NCBI RefSeq assembly: GCF_918797505.1
Contig: NC_092794.1
Coordinates: 63,649,345 to 63,713,344 of the forward strand
Source: Bemisia tabaci
Lineage: Eukaryota > Arthropoda > Insecta > Hemiptera > Aleyrodidae
Length of the DNA: 64,000 bases
Direction: 5' to 3'
The notes under the pieces were generated by a model. It was not told the DNA's origin and did no database searches. It saw nothing but the letters and a program-made list of their open reading frames with translations. A program made the translations under genes and the position numbers. Shown here piece by piece: positions 41,728 to 52,730 of the stretch. Numbering within the stretch: position 1 is the stretch's first letter; every line of letters begins with the position of its first letter.

Positions 41728-41804
41728 ATGCTCCCTCCTTCCACCCTTCGAGGATCGAAGCGTTCGAATCTGACACCGAAACTGCTACCACACCGGATAA
41801 GTAA
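41728..41804 (+). CDS. Candidate terminal coding exon (77 nt)
   Basis: A strong pyrimidine tract and acceptor (CTTTCTTTTCAAATCCTTCAG, to 41727) precede an open frame: two bases completing a codon, then 24 codons starting APSFHPSRIEAF and ending DTETATTPDK, then TAA at 41802-41804. The acidic, hydrophilic end resembles a protein C-terminus. Alternatively GTAATT at 41801 is a donor and the exon is internal. No family recognised and no upstream partner shown; it might belong to the gene starting at 21465 or to another. Confidence 0.25.
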
Positions 41805-43117
41805 TTTGTCAATGACAGAATGTCATATTTATGCCCTTCGCTGAGGAGTTCGACAGTCCGAGTGGACTGAAATGAAAGCGTTCAGTAATTCACACCACTT
41901 ACACATAGAGCGATTATGACCCCCGGCCTCTACTGTTTTCAATTCATGCTCGCTAATTCGAAGCCCTTCATTCGAGAAGCCTAGTAAAACGAAAAAAATG
42001 CGGTTCCCGTGAGAAAATCTCCGCTTTCAGAAAATTTTAAAACCAGGTTTAAACCGGATCCTTACCCCATTAAATGCATCGATTTCTGTTTAAAAGTAAA
42101 ACAATGAAACAATGAAACAAGGCTAAAATAAATAACTATACTCGGGACGTTTCGGTGTCTCACGAAACCATTATCAACCGCTAAAATAGTACAAAATAAA
42201 AAAGAAATTAAAATCGAAAGATACCAGCACGACGTGTTACATGGTTATGAAAGACTGCTTATATGATTTCTGTATAGAGTGCAACGTTTTTTTTTTTTGG
42301 AGCCAAATCATGTTTTCATTTCTCCAAATTTTACAATTTTTTTCGCTGAAAATGATTTTTGCAACTCACGCGTAGGGGCTATCATCTTTTTACGGCTAAG
42401 AGGTCAAAATCTGTCAAGAGTTTTGATTCAATCGATGTGATACATCGCATGACCACACGGAGAAATCAGGACGAATCACATCAAGCGCGACTGTAAGCCA
42501 GCGCATAGCGCGTGGCGAGCGCATGTTGGGTTACAGCGCCGATACAACTAAACCAGCTCCCAAGTCGTCAAAGAAGTATCACACATTTGAAGGCGTTTTC
42601 ACAGGTGCGCGCAAGACACATACCATGCCTGAGACTGAGAGTTGCGCTCCTGCTCAGTTTCGCGGCCGAAATGAGATTAGAATTGCTGAGTTGCTCGTTT
42701 ATCACTCTATTCTCAGCGAGAGTAAAATCTTGTTCCTACACAAAGTCGAGCAGGAAATGCTTGTCTTTTATGGCCACCGGGAAAAAAATCATATCGATAC
42801 CACAATAAACTGTTTGCCTCCGTCATTTTTAAAATTTTGCGAGGATACTTAGAGCAGGGTCTCTGAATTACTTCGTTTCTGAATTTTCATTTTCATTTTT
42901 ACATTTGAATTAACATTTAAACGAACCGATAAAAACTGGACTTGACAGATTTTTGATCTGACATGCTATTAGTTCACGTAGTATAAGTTTAAATCCGTGT
43001 TTTACACATAGGAACCAGAATTCGCTACATCTCTACATTTTTGTGAGGGAGAAGTTTAACTTATTTGATTACAACATAAAATACAACCTCTAATTTCACA
43101 CTTATGAGTTGATTTCG
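41805..43117. other. No gene called
   Basis: Single-copy-looking. A 109-codon frame at 42523-42852 (+) follows a GC-rich start (42480-42560) but contains a short match to the ~570-bp repeat (TTTGAAGGCGTTTT) and no known domain; it was left uncalled. A T run lies near 42287. Confidence 0.35.
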
Positions 43118-43509
43118 AAAATCCTCTTTATTCTAATAAAATCATTTTTAAGACACTCGATGGACGGGGTGAGGAAGGGGAGTAAGACGATCGACGGGCA
43201 GGAGTGAGGAAGGGGAGTTCAAAGGTCAGAGTTTTAATAGAGTGAGTCTTTACTTCCAGAGGCATTTGTTTAGTCATGGGCAGCTATATGCGGCCCTGTA
43301 AAGGTCGACTTCCGAAAAAGGAATCAAAATTTAAAGTAAGGAGAAAGTCATTGAGAATATTGTGAGGCGGGAAATTTTTCCTTGGAACATCGCTTTATTA
43401 TTCAATTAAAATTATTTGCTTTTGAGCCGCCAACGGGCGATTTCGAAGATCTCGCTGGCCGCGAAGCGGCCTTTAGGGACGCGCAACGTCCCGTGGGTTA
43501 GGCCGCGTA

Positions 43510-44292
43510 CACTGGAAAAAAAAAGTCTGCTACGGTCAAGCCGTCTCGGAATCTTGAGAAAAAATCAGCTTGATTCAAGAATTTTTATCTTAAAACAAGC
43601 AATTTATTGCTAAATTCAAGATTCGAGATTCTTAATTGCAGCTACCTTATAGCTTGGATCACCTGCTAGCTTGATTTAAGTAGCACAAAAATTTTGAGTC
43701 AAACCTGCTGAGTCTTACATCAAGCCACCATAGCTGCTAATTCTAAGAAGTTGGTTTCTTGATTCAAGACAATGTATACTCGATTCAAGATTCCTGGTTT
43801 CAAGCATGACACGAATCTTGGAAATAGCTGAAAAAATTAGACTTAAATTAAGTTTGCAGCCAATTTCTTGAATTAAGTTTCCATTGGATTGTAACTTTCC
43901 GCCTCCATTTTCGACAGGGGCATTAAGTTATACATTCCTGCATTCTCAAGTCATTCCAGGAGATCTCCAAAAGCCGCGCATTTTAACAGTGCTGCAAACC
44001 GAGAACAAAACCCGCGGCAACGCACGACGACTTCAACATGATCCATGTCGAAGAATCAGTAACGTTTTATCCCTCCGTTACGGAATTTTATGAAAAATGA
44101 ATAAAACTTTCAGTATTTAGTATTGGATCCGAGCATTAAACGAAAAATAATTAAGATTCCGCCGGGTAGCTAATTTCAAGCAGCACGGCGATGCTTATTT
44201 CAAGCTATACGTTTCTTGGCGGCAAATTTAAGATTTTTTCCAGCTTGCTTCAAGCTTATTTTGATTTGTTTCAAGCTACTTTTTTTCCAGTG
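43510..44292. mobile_element. CACTGGAAAAAAA element (783 bp), TA-flanked
   Basis: CACTGGAAAAAAAAAGTCTGC at the left and the mirrored TTTTTTTCCAGTG at the right, with TA on both sides. The interior is full of CTTGATTCAAG and AAGCTTG motifs. TA target and ends suggest a Tc1/mariner-type non-autonomous element. It has split a GC-rich palindromic segment (GGCCGCGTA..TAGCGGCTAGGGG). Confidence 0.82.
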
Positions 44293-44439
44293 TAGCGGCT
44301 AGGGGCAGAGCCCCCTAGTTTTTAATTATTTTAACCAGTATTGCGTGAAATTTTATTCAGAAACATATCTCGTGATGCTTTAATTCCTACTATAGCCATT
44401 GGTTCATTCTGCTACACCTGAAGTTCCCGTGGAAAACGC

Positions 44440-44830
44440 TATTGGCTGCGGACGAGCCCTGCCACCGGTGAAGGGTGGCGGGGGGACGCGCATCGGGTGG
44501 TCGGAGGGTGTCGAGCGGCGCTGTGCTCTCGAAGGGATCCCTTAACACTCGAGTTGGGGTTAAAGCTCAGTCAGTCGCTTTTGCTCGGGCGTTCACGTCG
44601 CGGCGCGTTATGGCCGTTCGCGTTCGCGTTGGGTCGCGCGGAGATCACGCTGCGCCCGCTCTTTGAAGTGTTTTCGTTGCCGCCTACGCCCGCTTCGGCC
44701 TCGCTGTCCGTCGCGTCGTTTCGCGTCACCGATGCTCCGGCTGTAACTAATTCATCACGCCTCGTCGAGTTTTCCCTCGAATTTGTGTTTGCGGTTCTTG
44801 TGACTCTTAAGGTTTTTTCCAAATTTTTAA
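44440..44830 (+). promoter_or_regulatory. CpG-rich block, possible promoter or first exon
   Basis: About 390 bp with high CpG (GTCGCGGCGCG, CGCGTTGGGTCGCGCGG) in an AT-rich setting. It contains CAGTCAGTCG (initiator-like) and frames of 63 and 122 codons without recognised domains. It could be a 5' UTR exon, a promoter of the surrounding TIR element, or a GC-rich repeat. No convincing donor follows. Confidence 0.25.
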
Positions 44831-44921
44831 CGTGGGGGCGTCAGCTCTTAATTTTAAATACGTAAAACAAATTGTTGAAATGTTCGAGTTAGGGAAATTT
44901 TTTATTTTATTTTATTTTCAA

Positions 44922-45184
44922 ATGGATCGCATTTAGCAATAAGGAACCAGCGTGATTACAGTGTTGTAAAAATGTTGCTGCTTTATGATTATCCAAACAA
45001 TCTCCCACAGTAACAAATAGTTTTTGCCTGCCACCGAAAAATTGTTGATTATGAAGGAAAATAATTGTGCAAATTTCAATAATGTAAATACATTGCGCAT
45101 TTATTTATTTTTTTAAAAAAAGAGGCCGCACGATTTTGAAAACACTATGATAGTGCTGGTTCTTTTTTGCTAAATGCAATCCAA
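44922..45184. mobile_element. MITE, TTGGATTGCATTTAGCAA family (copy 2)
   Basis: ATGGATCGCATTTAGCAATAAG mirrors TTTTTTGCTAAATGCAATCCAA; GGAACCAGCGTGATTACAGTG pairs with the right arm. Confidence 0.82.
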
Positions 45185-47014
45185 GACTATGACACACGTC
45201 AAGAGGCCCCCCTCCCCCCACTCTAGGCATAAGTTTCAATTTAACGTTAGTAAAACAAGTACAATAGCACCATAACAAGTATGTCAATTGCAAAAATTTC
45301 ACTCACCTACCACTGACAAAATTGTGATAGATCACAAAATGCCCTAGTTAACAGAAAGCTCGTAATAAATTGAAGAGAGAAGCTATTTTTCCGTCGCAAA
45401 ACTGTTTGTAGGAGCATTGACTCTTCATTTTAAATACGTATAAAACTGTTTAAATGTTCGAGTTAGGAAAATCTTTTTGATTTTTTTTTTTCATTTTATT
45501 ATATTTTCAAATATTTGTGCTGGAGCTACTTATTAAGCTGCTATACTAGTAAGCTGCTTAATTGGGACTATTTTTAAAGTAAAATTCATACTGACTTTAA
45601 GTTAGAAATAAAGTTTTGAAATAAAAGTAGCATCAAAATTTTGTTAAATTTTAAAAGTCTCTTAGATTGATACTAGTTTCTTACCGGTGATATTTTTCTC
45701 TCTCTTTTTCTCTAGAAGTAATGATTATGACAAAGGACTTTTCAACCACTCGAAAAGTTTAAAAAGACGAAATTCACCCACCGTTTAAATTTATATTTTA
45801 AGTATTTCATTTGTGGGTAGGGGGGGGGGGGGGGGGGTAAAATTTACCGGACATGAAATTCAAGTAGAATAAGAGTTAAAAACTTTTTAAAAGTTCCCTG
45901 TGATTTTTTCAACACTTGAAATGTTTGAACAAAGGTTAGAAAAACCCTAAAAAGTAGTGCTTTCTAAAGACTTTTTTCGTAAGTTGTACCAAAAAAATTA
46001 CCGAAAGAAATTTCCCCACCTCACCTCGTTCATCGAGCATCATAAAAATGATTTTATTGGAATAGAGAGGATTTTATTCATTTTTTCTTCTTTTGTTTGA
46101 TAGCATACGTCGAGTAAAATTAGAATTAGTTTCCTCATTTCCTGGAGTTAAACTTTTTAAAACATCCATTTGCCGTTGAGGCAGTTCTATCATTTGAAAG
46201 CAGAAAACAGGAGTAGAAAAAGTAGTAAAGTAGTGGAGGCTGAAGTTTTTTCAGTGCGTCACTGCGACCTCTCTCAGACGGAATTTGACGTCTTATTTCC
46301 AACAATAACGCGAAAAACTAGCTGTCAGCTCCAGAAGCAGTTGCAATGTTGTTAACCCGTGTGTTATTTTCCACTGGAAAAGCCTAAATAGAATACCACC
46401 ACCGTACAATTTTCCTAAAGTGATTGACCGACAATCCTCAAGAGAATGAGGCTCCAAACAGACACATTTCAGACTCTCAGCATGGCATTCCATTACTTGA
46501 GGGAGTGTGGACAGTGTTGCGAGACGGGAGAAAGCGCATTAAAAATTCTTCATATTTCCGGGGCTTTTTGACAAGTCTGACAACCAGCACGTGGAACTCC
46601 CACGATCCTCGAAATGAGACTTCTGTCCTTTGCATCTTCGACACACACCAAGCGGAATAAGAAACGTCGCTGGAAACATTTGAGGGTCTTAAAACTCAAA
46701 GGTGCAAAGTGAATGGCAATCGACTGCCCAATAGGGCTACAATCGAATATACAGCATGACATATTGTTTCTCATCAAAAGTTCACCTAGAACAAGGTGGA
46801 CGAATTAAAGATATCCAGATTTGATTAGAGGGGAAAATTAATGTCTTTTGTGATTGTTATTCGACATTCCTGCTCAGTGTGAAGTCAAAGTCGATGGTCA
46901 AATTGGTTGTTTAACTAATCTCAGTGTAATTTACGATGAAATTTTTGAATGGTTGGGTGCAGATCGAACACTTCGCGAATGCAGCGTTTCATAATCTCCA
47001 TTGCTAATTTATAA

Positions 47015-47095
47015 CCGGACGTGTTTATGCTAAAAGGAACTATGTTACATGCAATCCCTATTCACTTAGTTCCTTTTAGCATGAATAAATTCAAC
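47015..47095. mobile_element. Small hairpin element (81 bp)
   Basis: TTTATGCTAAAAGGAACTA pairs with TAGTTCCTTTTAGCATGAA. It resembles the ~125-bp family in layout (GGACGT at one end) but is shorter. Confidence 0.65.
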
Positions 47096-48557
47096 TTATA
47101 TATATGCAGAGTAAACCATCAGGTGAATTTCCTGAGATTTTTCGTTTGCAGCGATGTAAAATCATTAAGAATATTCAGTGAAGAATATTCAGAAATATGA
47201 ATTACACACACTTGCTTCGGTTATAATGGATGAAACTTCAGAGTAGACACTGCTGACAATTTTTGAGCGGCTGTTGAACAGTAATTAATGGTCCTCGGTT
47301 TACTCACACATTTCATGATTTGCTCTTATTTTTGTTTTTCATCGACAAACCTAAGTCTCCAACTACTTTGCGCCGTCTTTTCTCCATCTTATATCTCTTT
47401 GTATTTGTTGATCACTTCCTTTATTTTCTTCATGGAATCTTACGATCCAGAAAAAAAGGAGGCGGAGGAATCGGTCGGCTGGGAAAAGGGAGTTCTATAC
47501 CAGGAAGGGATGTTATTTAAATGGCTTCTTTTTCCGTGAGGAAGAATGGGGAAAATGTTTTCTTTGCTAGTCGTTTTTCTGCAGTTTTTTCTTCCATTTA
47601 ATATACCTCCGACCGCTCCAAACCAATTCCGCTTCCTTAGTTTTTTTCCATCCTCGGTTTTTTTTCATTTCAGTTCTGTATGGGTTGCGAAGGCGTTTCT
47701 CTTTTGTTTTGCTTTTAGATAAATCCTTCAGTTTCCAATTCCTTGTGTCGCTAACTTCTTTGACGTATTACAGAGTCTGGCCGCTACACTTATTATTTTG
47801 GAAAAATGTTAGGTTGTGGAATGAAGGTTCTAGCCAGGCAATAGAATCATTTTGAGGAGTTTTTATACAATTCGACCTCTAAAACCTTAACATAAAGTTA
47901 GAAGTACAATTTCCAATTTTCATCAAGATTTTAATCAAGACCAGCCTAATTGTATTGCATATTGTCTAACTTCCTTTCATGTCACCTACATTTAATTAGC
48001 AGAGAACAAACGAAAAAGAAAAAAAAAAAAAAAAAAAAAAAAAAAACGCTCATAACGCCAGTCATCATTTGATGCATTAAAGCCACACAAGTTGCTTATC
48101 AACCATCACTAGGTGAAAAATAGCGTTGATCTGCGAAACAGTGTTGGGGGATGATTTTTGGTCGATTTTTTAACCAAAAAATTTTATTAGATTGCATCGA
48201 TTCCATTGGATTCGATTAAGTGTATGAATCGATTTTTTCCCCTCAAATTCTGATTTTTGCTTCCTAAATGTTTTAAATCGGCATGTGAGCCGATTTTTGA
48301 ACTAAAATTTTAGCGAACTTCCCGTAAATTTTCACTCGATTTTTTTTTAAACACTGCGACTTTTGAGTCTTAATGATTTTCGATTATTTTAAATCGATTT
48401 TTTTTCGTCACGATTTAAATCGATAAAATCGGCTTCTTCAAGAAAATCGAATCTCGATTAATCGATGTTTTCGAAAAATCCTCACCATTAACTGCAAAGA
48501 TAACTTTCGCTTCACCCGAATACATTTCTTAGATTGTTAGCGCAAAAAATACGTTGC

Positions 48558-48597
48558 CTGCCTCTGCCTCTGCCTCTGCCTCTGCCTCTGCCTCTGA
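48558..48597. repeat. (GCCTCT)n microsatellite
   Basis: Nearly seven perfect tandem copies of a hexanucleotide. Confidence 0.95.
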
Positions 48598-48955
48598 GAC
48601 AATCGATCTGTCCGATGCTCTTGAGAGTGGGTTGCAGACTTAACTGTTGAAACCCGAAAGTTTCTTGCAAAATTTTAAGTGCGTCGGATAAAGTTATTAA
48701 TTTGCAGATCCCAGGCTTCTGCGAGAGCTTCATGACAGTGAAGCTTGGATGAATATCAAAGTTGAAGGGAGGAATTGCGTATCAAAATATTACGGGGCAG
48801 CAGAGCGAGAGTAATGAATGACGGAGCTTTTAAGTAGATTGGACTTTCTGGCATCCGTAAGATTAAAACATCCCCAAACCATCCATCATGAGGTGCCGAG
48901 GCCGAGCGCAAGTACAGCAGGTGAAGACTCAACATGAGGATACCGTAGATCACTC

Positions 48956-49107
48956 GCGGATCCAGCAAATTGGCAACATTATTTTTCTCCATTTAAACCT
49001 ATGGAAATGTATCGATTCTTGGAGAGGCCAGGTGCTCCGACAAGAATCGATTCTTTAACATAGGTTTAAATTGAGGGAATCCGGTGTTGCCAAATTGCTG
49101 GATCCGC
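48956..49107. mobile_element. MITE, GCGGATCCAGCAAATTGGC family (copy 1)
   Basis: GCGGATCCAGCAAATTGGCA mirrors TGCCAAATTGCTGGATCCGC. Inner blocks TTAAACCTATGG and AAGAATCGATTC. Copies at 62284 and, partial, 62641. Confidence 0.9.
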
Positions 49108-49172
49108 CTCTGCCGTAGATCCTCCCGTCCACCTCGAGGACATGGGATTGATTTGATAACGAAACTATACAA

Positions 49173-49297
49173 CTGGATGTATTTCTGCCAAACGAAACTA
49201 TGTATAGTAAGACATGAACCCTGAGACCCATTAGAATGTATGCATGACAGGGCTCACGTCATGATGCACATAGTGCCGTTTGACAGAAATAGACCAA
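49173..49297. mobile_element. ~125-bp MITE family (copy 4)
   Basis: TGGATGTATTTCTGCCAAAC to TTTGACAGAAATAGACCA, with CATGAACCCTGAG and ACAGGGCTCACG in the centre. Confidence 0.87.
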
Positions 49298-50357
49298 TTA
49301 TCTATAAGTTAACGTGCGAAGTTTTGGTTTCCGTCGTTCGCTTATTCAGTAGACAGAACCCATCAAAAATTCACATGCATATATTTTAAAATGAAATAAT
49401 TCAACCTAGTTCATACAGATAGATATGGGACATAGCTTTTCCCGTATTCAAATTACACAGTCGCTAAACTGCTGAGAAATTTGCAACAGGAGTAATGTAT
49501 ATCGACAGGGAAACTGTCAAACCGCGTATCTCGTCTACGGTGTTTGAAAATCTCCGTTTCAATTTTATTTTTTTAGAGGAGAACCAATCAACGCCATTCT
49601 TTTCACTTTTCCCAGAATTTTCCTGTGTAAAAAATATAGTTCAGTGTTTTATTCAGTCAGTTTTGGTTAATTAGTTCATTTGCGCGAGATGGTGGATAGG
49701 CTTTCTTTCATCGGTCAAAGATTCATGCTTTGATGATTTGAGATCATGCATCAGCAAAAATTTATGTGATATATCATGACAAATCCACGTCCAATTTATA
49801 CATGTAAACAGACAGATCGCCCTTCAAAAAACACAGCGTATGTCTTCCACAGCGGCGCACAGTGGATCGAGTCAATGGTCAATGGTCGGACAAAATTTAT
49901 TTAATTCTATATCAGTTTAAATGACAATAATCGAAACAAATTATACAAAAACTTCAAAATCCCAAGTTGATAACCACTGACGCCGCAAGTTTGAAGAATA
50001 ACGCATAGCCCTAGCGCCTTGCAAGACTGCAGGATATATACAGTGCATGCACGGACAGAACCACCATTTCCGAACAGAGCGAGCCGCGAGCTTGTAATCT
50101 TAGGATCGATCACAGGACTGTGGAGATTTTGCACCCCTGTAGGTTTCCCGGTATATGTATGATTTACGAGTGGAGATTTTGAGACGTTGGAATGCTGTTA
50201 CGTTCTGTCGTCCAGAAACCGACGGACTTTGCTGACTTCCAAGGGGAGAGAGTGTAGAATTTTTGTATCACAAATTTGGCACAATTTTCAGGGCGATATT
50301 CTCGGTATCACATTCACACAATAATGAACTCAGGCTATCCAACCTAACTTCGGCGCC
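49298..50357. other. No gene seen; one repeat fragment
   Basis: 49858-49905 is a left-end fragment of the CACAGTGGATCG family. 49540-49570 (GGTGTTTGAAAATCTCCG) is a short dispersed repeat. Confidence 0.4.
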
Positions 50358-50584
50358 TGGATCGAGTCAATAGGAGAGGTCGGACAAAATTTGGAAACTT
50401 TAAAAACTTATTACTCTGTTCGTACCAAACTTTGAGGTCTTAAAAGTGGTTTTATCGGTTTTGCCGTGGAATTTTCTTTCAGAAATACCCCTTAAAATTG
50501 AAAATGTGACGAATTAAACATCAAAATTTGCAGTTTGAGTTAAAAATTTCATGTCCGACCTCTCTGATTTACTCGATTCACTGT
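50358..50584. mobile_element. CACAGTGGATCG MITE family (copy 2)
   Basis: GGATCGAGTCAATAGGAG to TTACTCGATTCACTGT, with GGTCGGACAAAATTTGG and TGTCCGACCTCTC inside. The outermost bases of the left TIR are altered. Confidence 0.88.
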
Positions 50585-50690
50585 CGGAGGATAGGAATCC
50601 ACGTCACAAAAGCGTTACGAGGAGAGGGGGAGGGGTCGAAAAATCCGATATTCAGCGTTACGTATTTTAAGAACGACCTGTGTGTACTAC

Positions 50691-50843
50691 CGCGGTGGAC
50701 GACATCATACACCGTGTCTCCGTGGGGCGATATCTCCGTAAATATTGAACGTAAAAATCAGGTTTTTGGACTGATCTTATGATTTGCTGCTAATCTTAAA
50801 ACATCAAAACGCGATTGAATACTAAATCGATCGGATCGATTGG
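50691..50843. mobile_element. Half copy of the AATGGGYCAGTTGCGC foldback family
   Basis: CGCGGTGGACGACATCATAC through GGGCGATATCTCCG and ATTGAACGTAAAAATCA match the right arm of 36503-36938. The left arm is absent. Confidence 0.65.
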
Positions 50844-51091
50844 AGAAATTGCCTGTAAATGTAATAAGCAATGTCACGTGGGATGGCATGCTCGAGTTAA
50901 AGTTCGCCAAAAAGTCTTTTCATGCCGCATATTGGAAGTCGGGTAAAACGAGGCTGTATAACTCGTCGCTGAGCTGACAACAGGGCGTAACAACACTTAG
51001 AGATGAGCTCTGGAAAACATCGAGTTATATGGACGACAGGGCTCATCTCAAAATGCAGTTACGTCCTTATATCAGAGGGCGATGAACTATG

Positions 51092-51344
51092 CTGCCTTGC
51101 TAAGGAAGAAAGCCGTATGAACATTCGAGAGTTGCCAAATTTCCTTCGATAAAATGTTCATTTTTGAGAAAAATTATGAATATTTTTCCTTGAAATTTTC
51201 AGGAACTTTAGGTGAAATTGCAATCAAAAGTATCTGGAAAATTGGAAAGAAAATAATCATAAGTTTACCAGGAAATCCGTGTTTTATCAAGGGAAATTTG
51301 GCAACGCCTGGAGGTTCATACGGTGTTTTTCCTTAGCACGGCAG
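51092..51344. mobile_element. 253-bp MITE family (copy 5)
   Basis: CTGCCTTGCTAAGGAAGAA to TTTTTCCTTAGCACGGCAG; exactly 253 bp; perfect 4-bp flanking duplication TATG (51088-51091 and 51345-51348). Confidence 0.95.
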
Positions 51345-51491
51345 TATGCCTGGCTTTCCTTCGACAATCATCCGCTTTTTAGGTTTCCGTACACTTGTCG
51401 TGAGAGCGTATTGAATTTTTCCCCCTTTTCAAAGCTCAACCGAAGAAGTTGTTCAAGGCCCCGGCTCTCGACGTTGGCGTTGGAAGTTAGG

Positions 51492-51617
51492 TTGGACGTA
51501 TTTCTGTCAAACGGAACTATGTGCATTATGACGTGAGCCCTGTTTATGCATGTATCCTTACGGGTCTCAGGGCTCATGTCTTAATGCACATAGCTCCGTT
51601 CGATAGAAATCCATCCA
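51492..51617. mobile_element. ~125-bp MITE family (copy 5)
   Basis: TTGGACGTATTTCTGTCAAA to the mirrored right end; inner ATGACGTGAGCCCTG and CAGGGCTCATGTC. Confidence 0.9.
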
Positions 51618-52460
51618 GTTATGAGTCGTTAGAATTTACCGACGAAGGTGCGGTTTGCGGTTTCCTCGGAGCCCGGACAAAAACTTCCGACGACCCTTCG
51701 TTAGAGTCGGCACTTTGAGGCGAATACGGTATTCATCAGCTTTTTTTCCCGCGCCCCTCCGCGTTGGAGAACGTTTTAGCAAAAACCATTCGGCCACTTT
51801 GTACTTTCAAAGCTTTTAAAGTTCGCTCCGTGCTTTCCTCCCTCCCGGGGAGTCCTTTGAAAGCGTTCCTGGGGTTTTTTTTCGTGGCTCCCGTACGTTT
51901 TCATTGTTAACAGTTTCCACTCAATAATTCTCGCACATCCGCCGTGGTTGTTTTTACTAACGCCAGCACGGCGCCGTCGGAGTCCTACGAAAAGGCGTAA
52001 CGCGGTTTTCACTTGAGCCTCGATGAAAATAAGGTTCGAAAGACGGAAGGACTCGTATTGGAAAGTAGTTGCGTTGTTTCTTCATCAGGAGAGAGAACGA
52101 AGTAACACCATTGGGACTGTAAACTCGCCCGAGCTCCGGAGCCCTTTTGTCGGTAAATAATGCAGGGCTCAAGAGTTTTTGGAACTTACGTCGTTACTTT
52201 CCACCCCTCTGCTGTGGTTCGAGTTGTGCCGTCCCTTTTCAAATTTGATTAGCGCTCCCAGTTGAAATACGAGCTTCACTTTGATTCTCTCTCCGCTGTT
52301 TTTGCCGGTTTAGTTTCTTGTCTCTATTTTCCTCACTTTCCCCCGAATTTATCTGTTTTGAGCTCTCCAACACCTCAATCCAGTACGCCACCTCCACCCT
52401 CCGCCCCCGCACCTTCCGTCCGCTTGTCGGCCTTCCCGCTCTTTTTCTCCGAGCAGAAAA
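51618..52460. other. No gene seen
   Basis: Moderately GC-rich with several short frames on both strands, none with a recognised domain. Pyrimidine-rich toward the end. Confidence 0.4.
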
Positions 52461-52730
52461 ATATTTTCATTTTTTAATTGTTACCACGCAGAGCTTAGCG
52501 GGACCTCTCTCTTTTTCCAATCGCTCTGTTTGTTTTCTCTTCTTTCTCTCCTCCGGTCACTCTCTCTTCTATCTTTTGAGTCCCCGTTTAGTTCATCTCC
52601 GCGTTCTCCGCTGGTTATCAAATGTAGCTAATTCGTTCCGTTCTTGTCTCAGGTGAAGTTCATTCCTTTATAAATCTTTAAAATTTTGTCCTTTCTTTGA
52701 ATAATAGGATATTAATAGAATTGTACATTA
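52461..52730. repeat. Dispersed duplication, copy 1
   Basis: Similar along its length to 56252-56500: shared blocks CCACGCAGAG, TAGCGGGACCTCTCTCTTTT, GTGGTTATC-type and AATGTAGCTAATTC, GTTCATTCCTTTAT. Pyrimidine-rich. Confidence 0.85.

Larger units (their letters stand above)
43118..46075. mobile_element. Possible large TIR element (2.96 kb) with nested insertions
   Basis: AAAATCCTCTTTATTCTAAT at 43118 and the mirrored segment ending at 46075 are inverted for about 60 bp, including AATAAAATCATTTTTA and CTCGATG.ACG.GGTGAGG. Inside are a CACTGGAAAA element, a CpG-rich block and a TTGGATTGC MITE. A ~95-bp segment at 44832-44927 recurs at 45413-45520 (TAATTTTAAATACGTA, ATGTTCGAGTTAGG). No transposase frame was recognised. 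Two separate short repeats in opposite orientation are the alternative. Confidence 0.45.
46076..48955. other. Mostly featureless DNA with simple repeats
   Basis: No gene recognised in 2.9 kb. Contains a small hairpin element (47015-47095), an A run (48019-48046), ATCGATTTT-rich degenerate sequence (about 48160-48480) and a hexanucleotide repeat (48558-48597). Short frames such as 46424-46660 (+) lack domains. Confidence 0.4.

Noticed and set aside
42523..42852. 109-codon + strand frame with plausible composition
   Set aside because: Contains a short match to the ~570-bp repeat and no recognised domain; no splice or promoter context.
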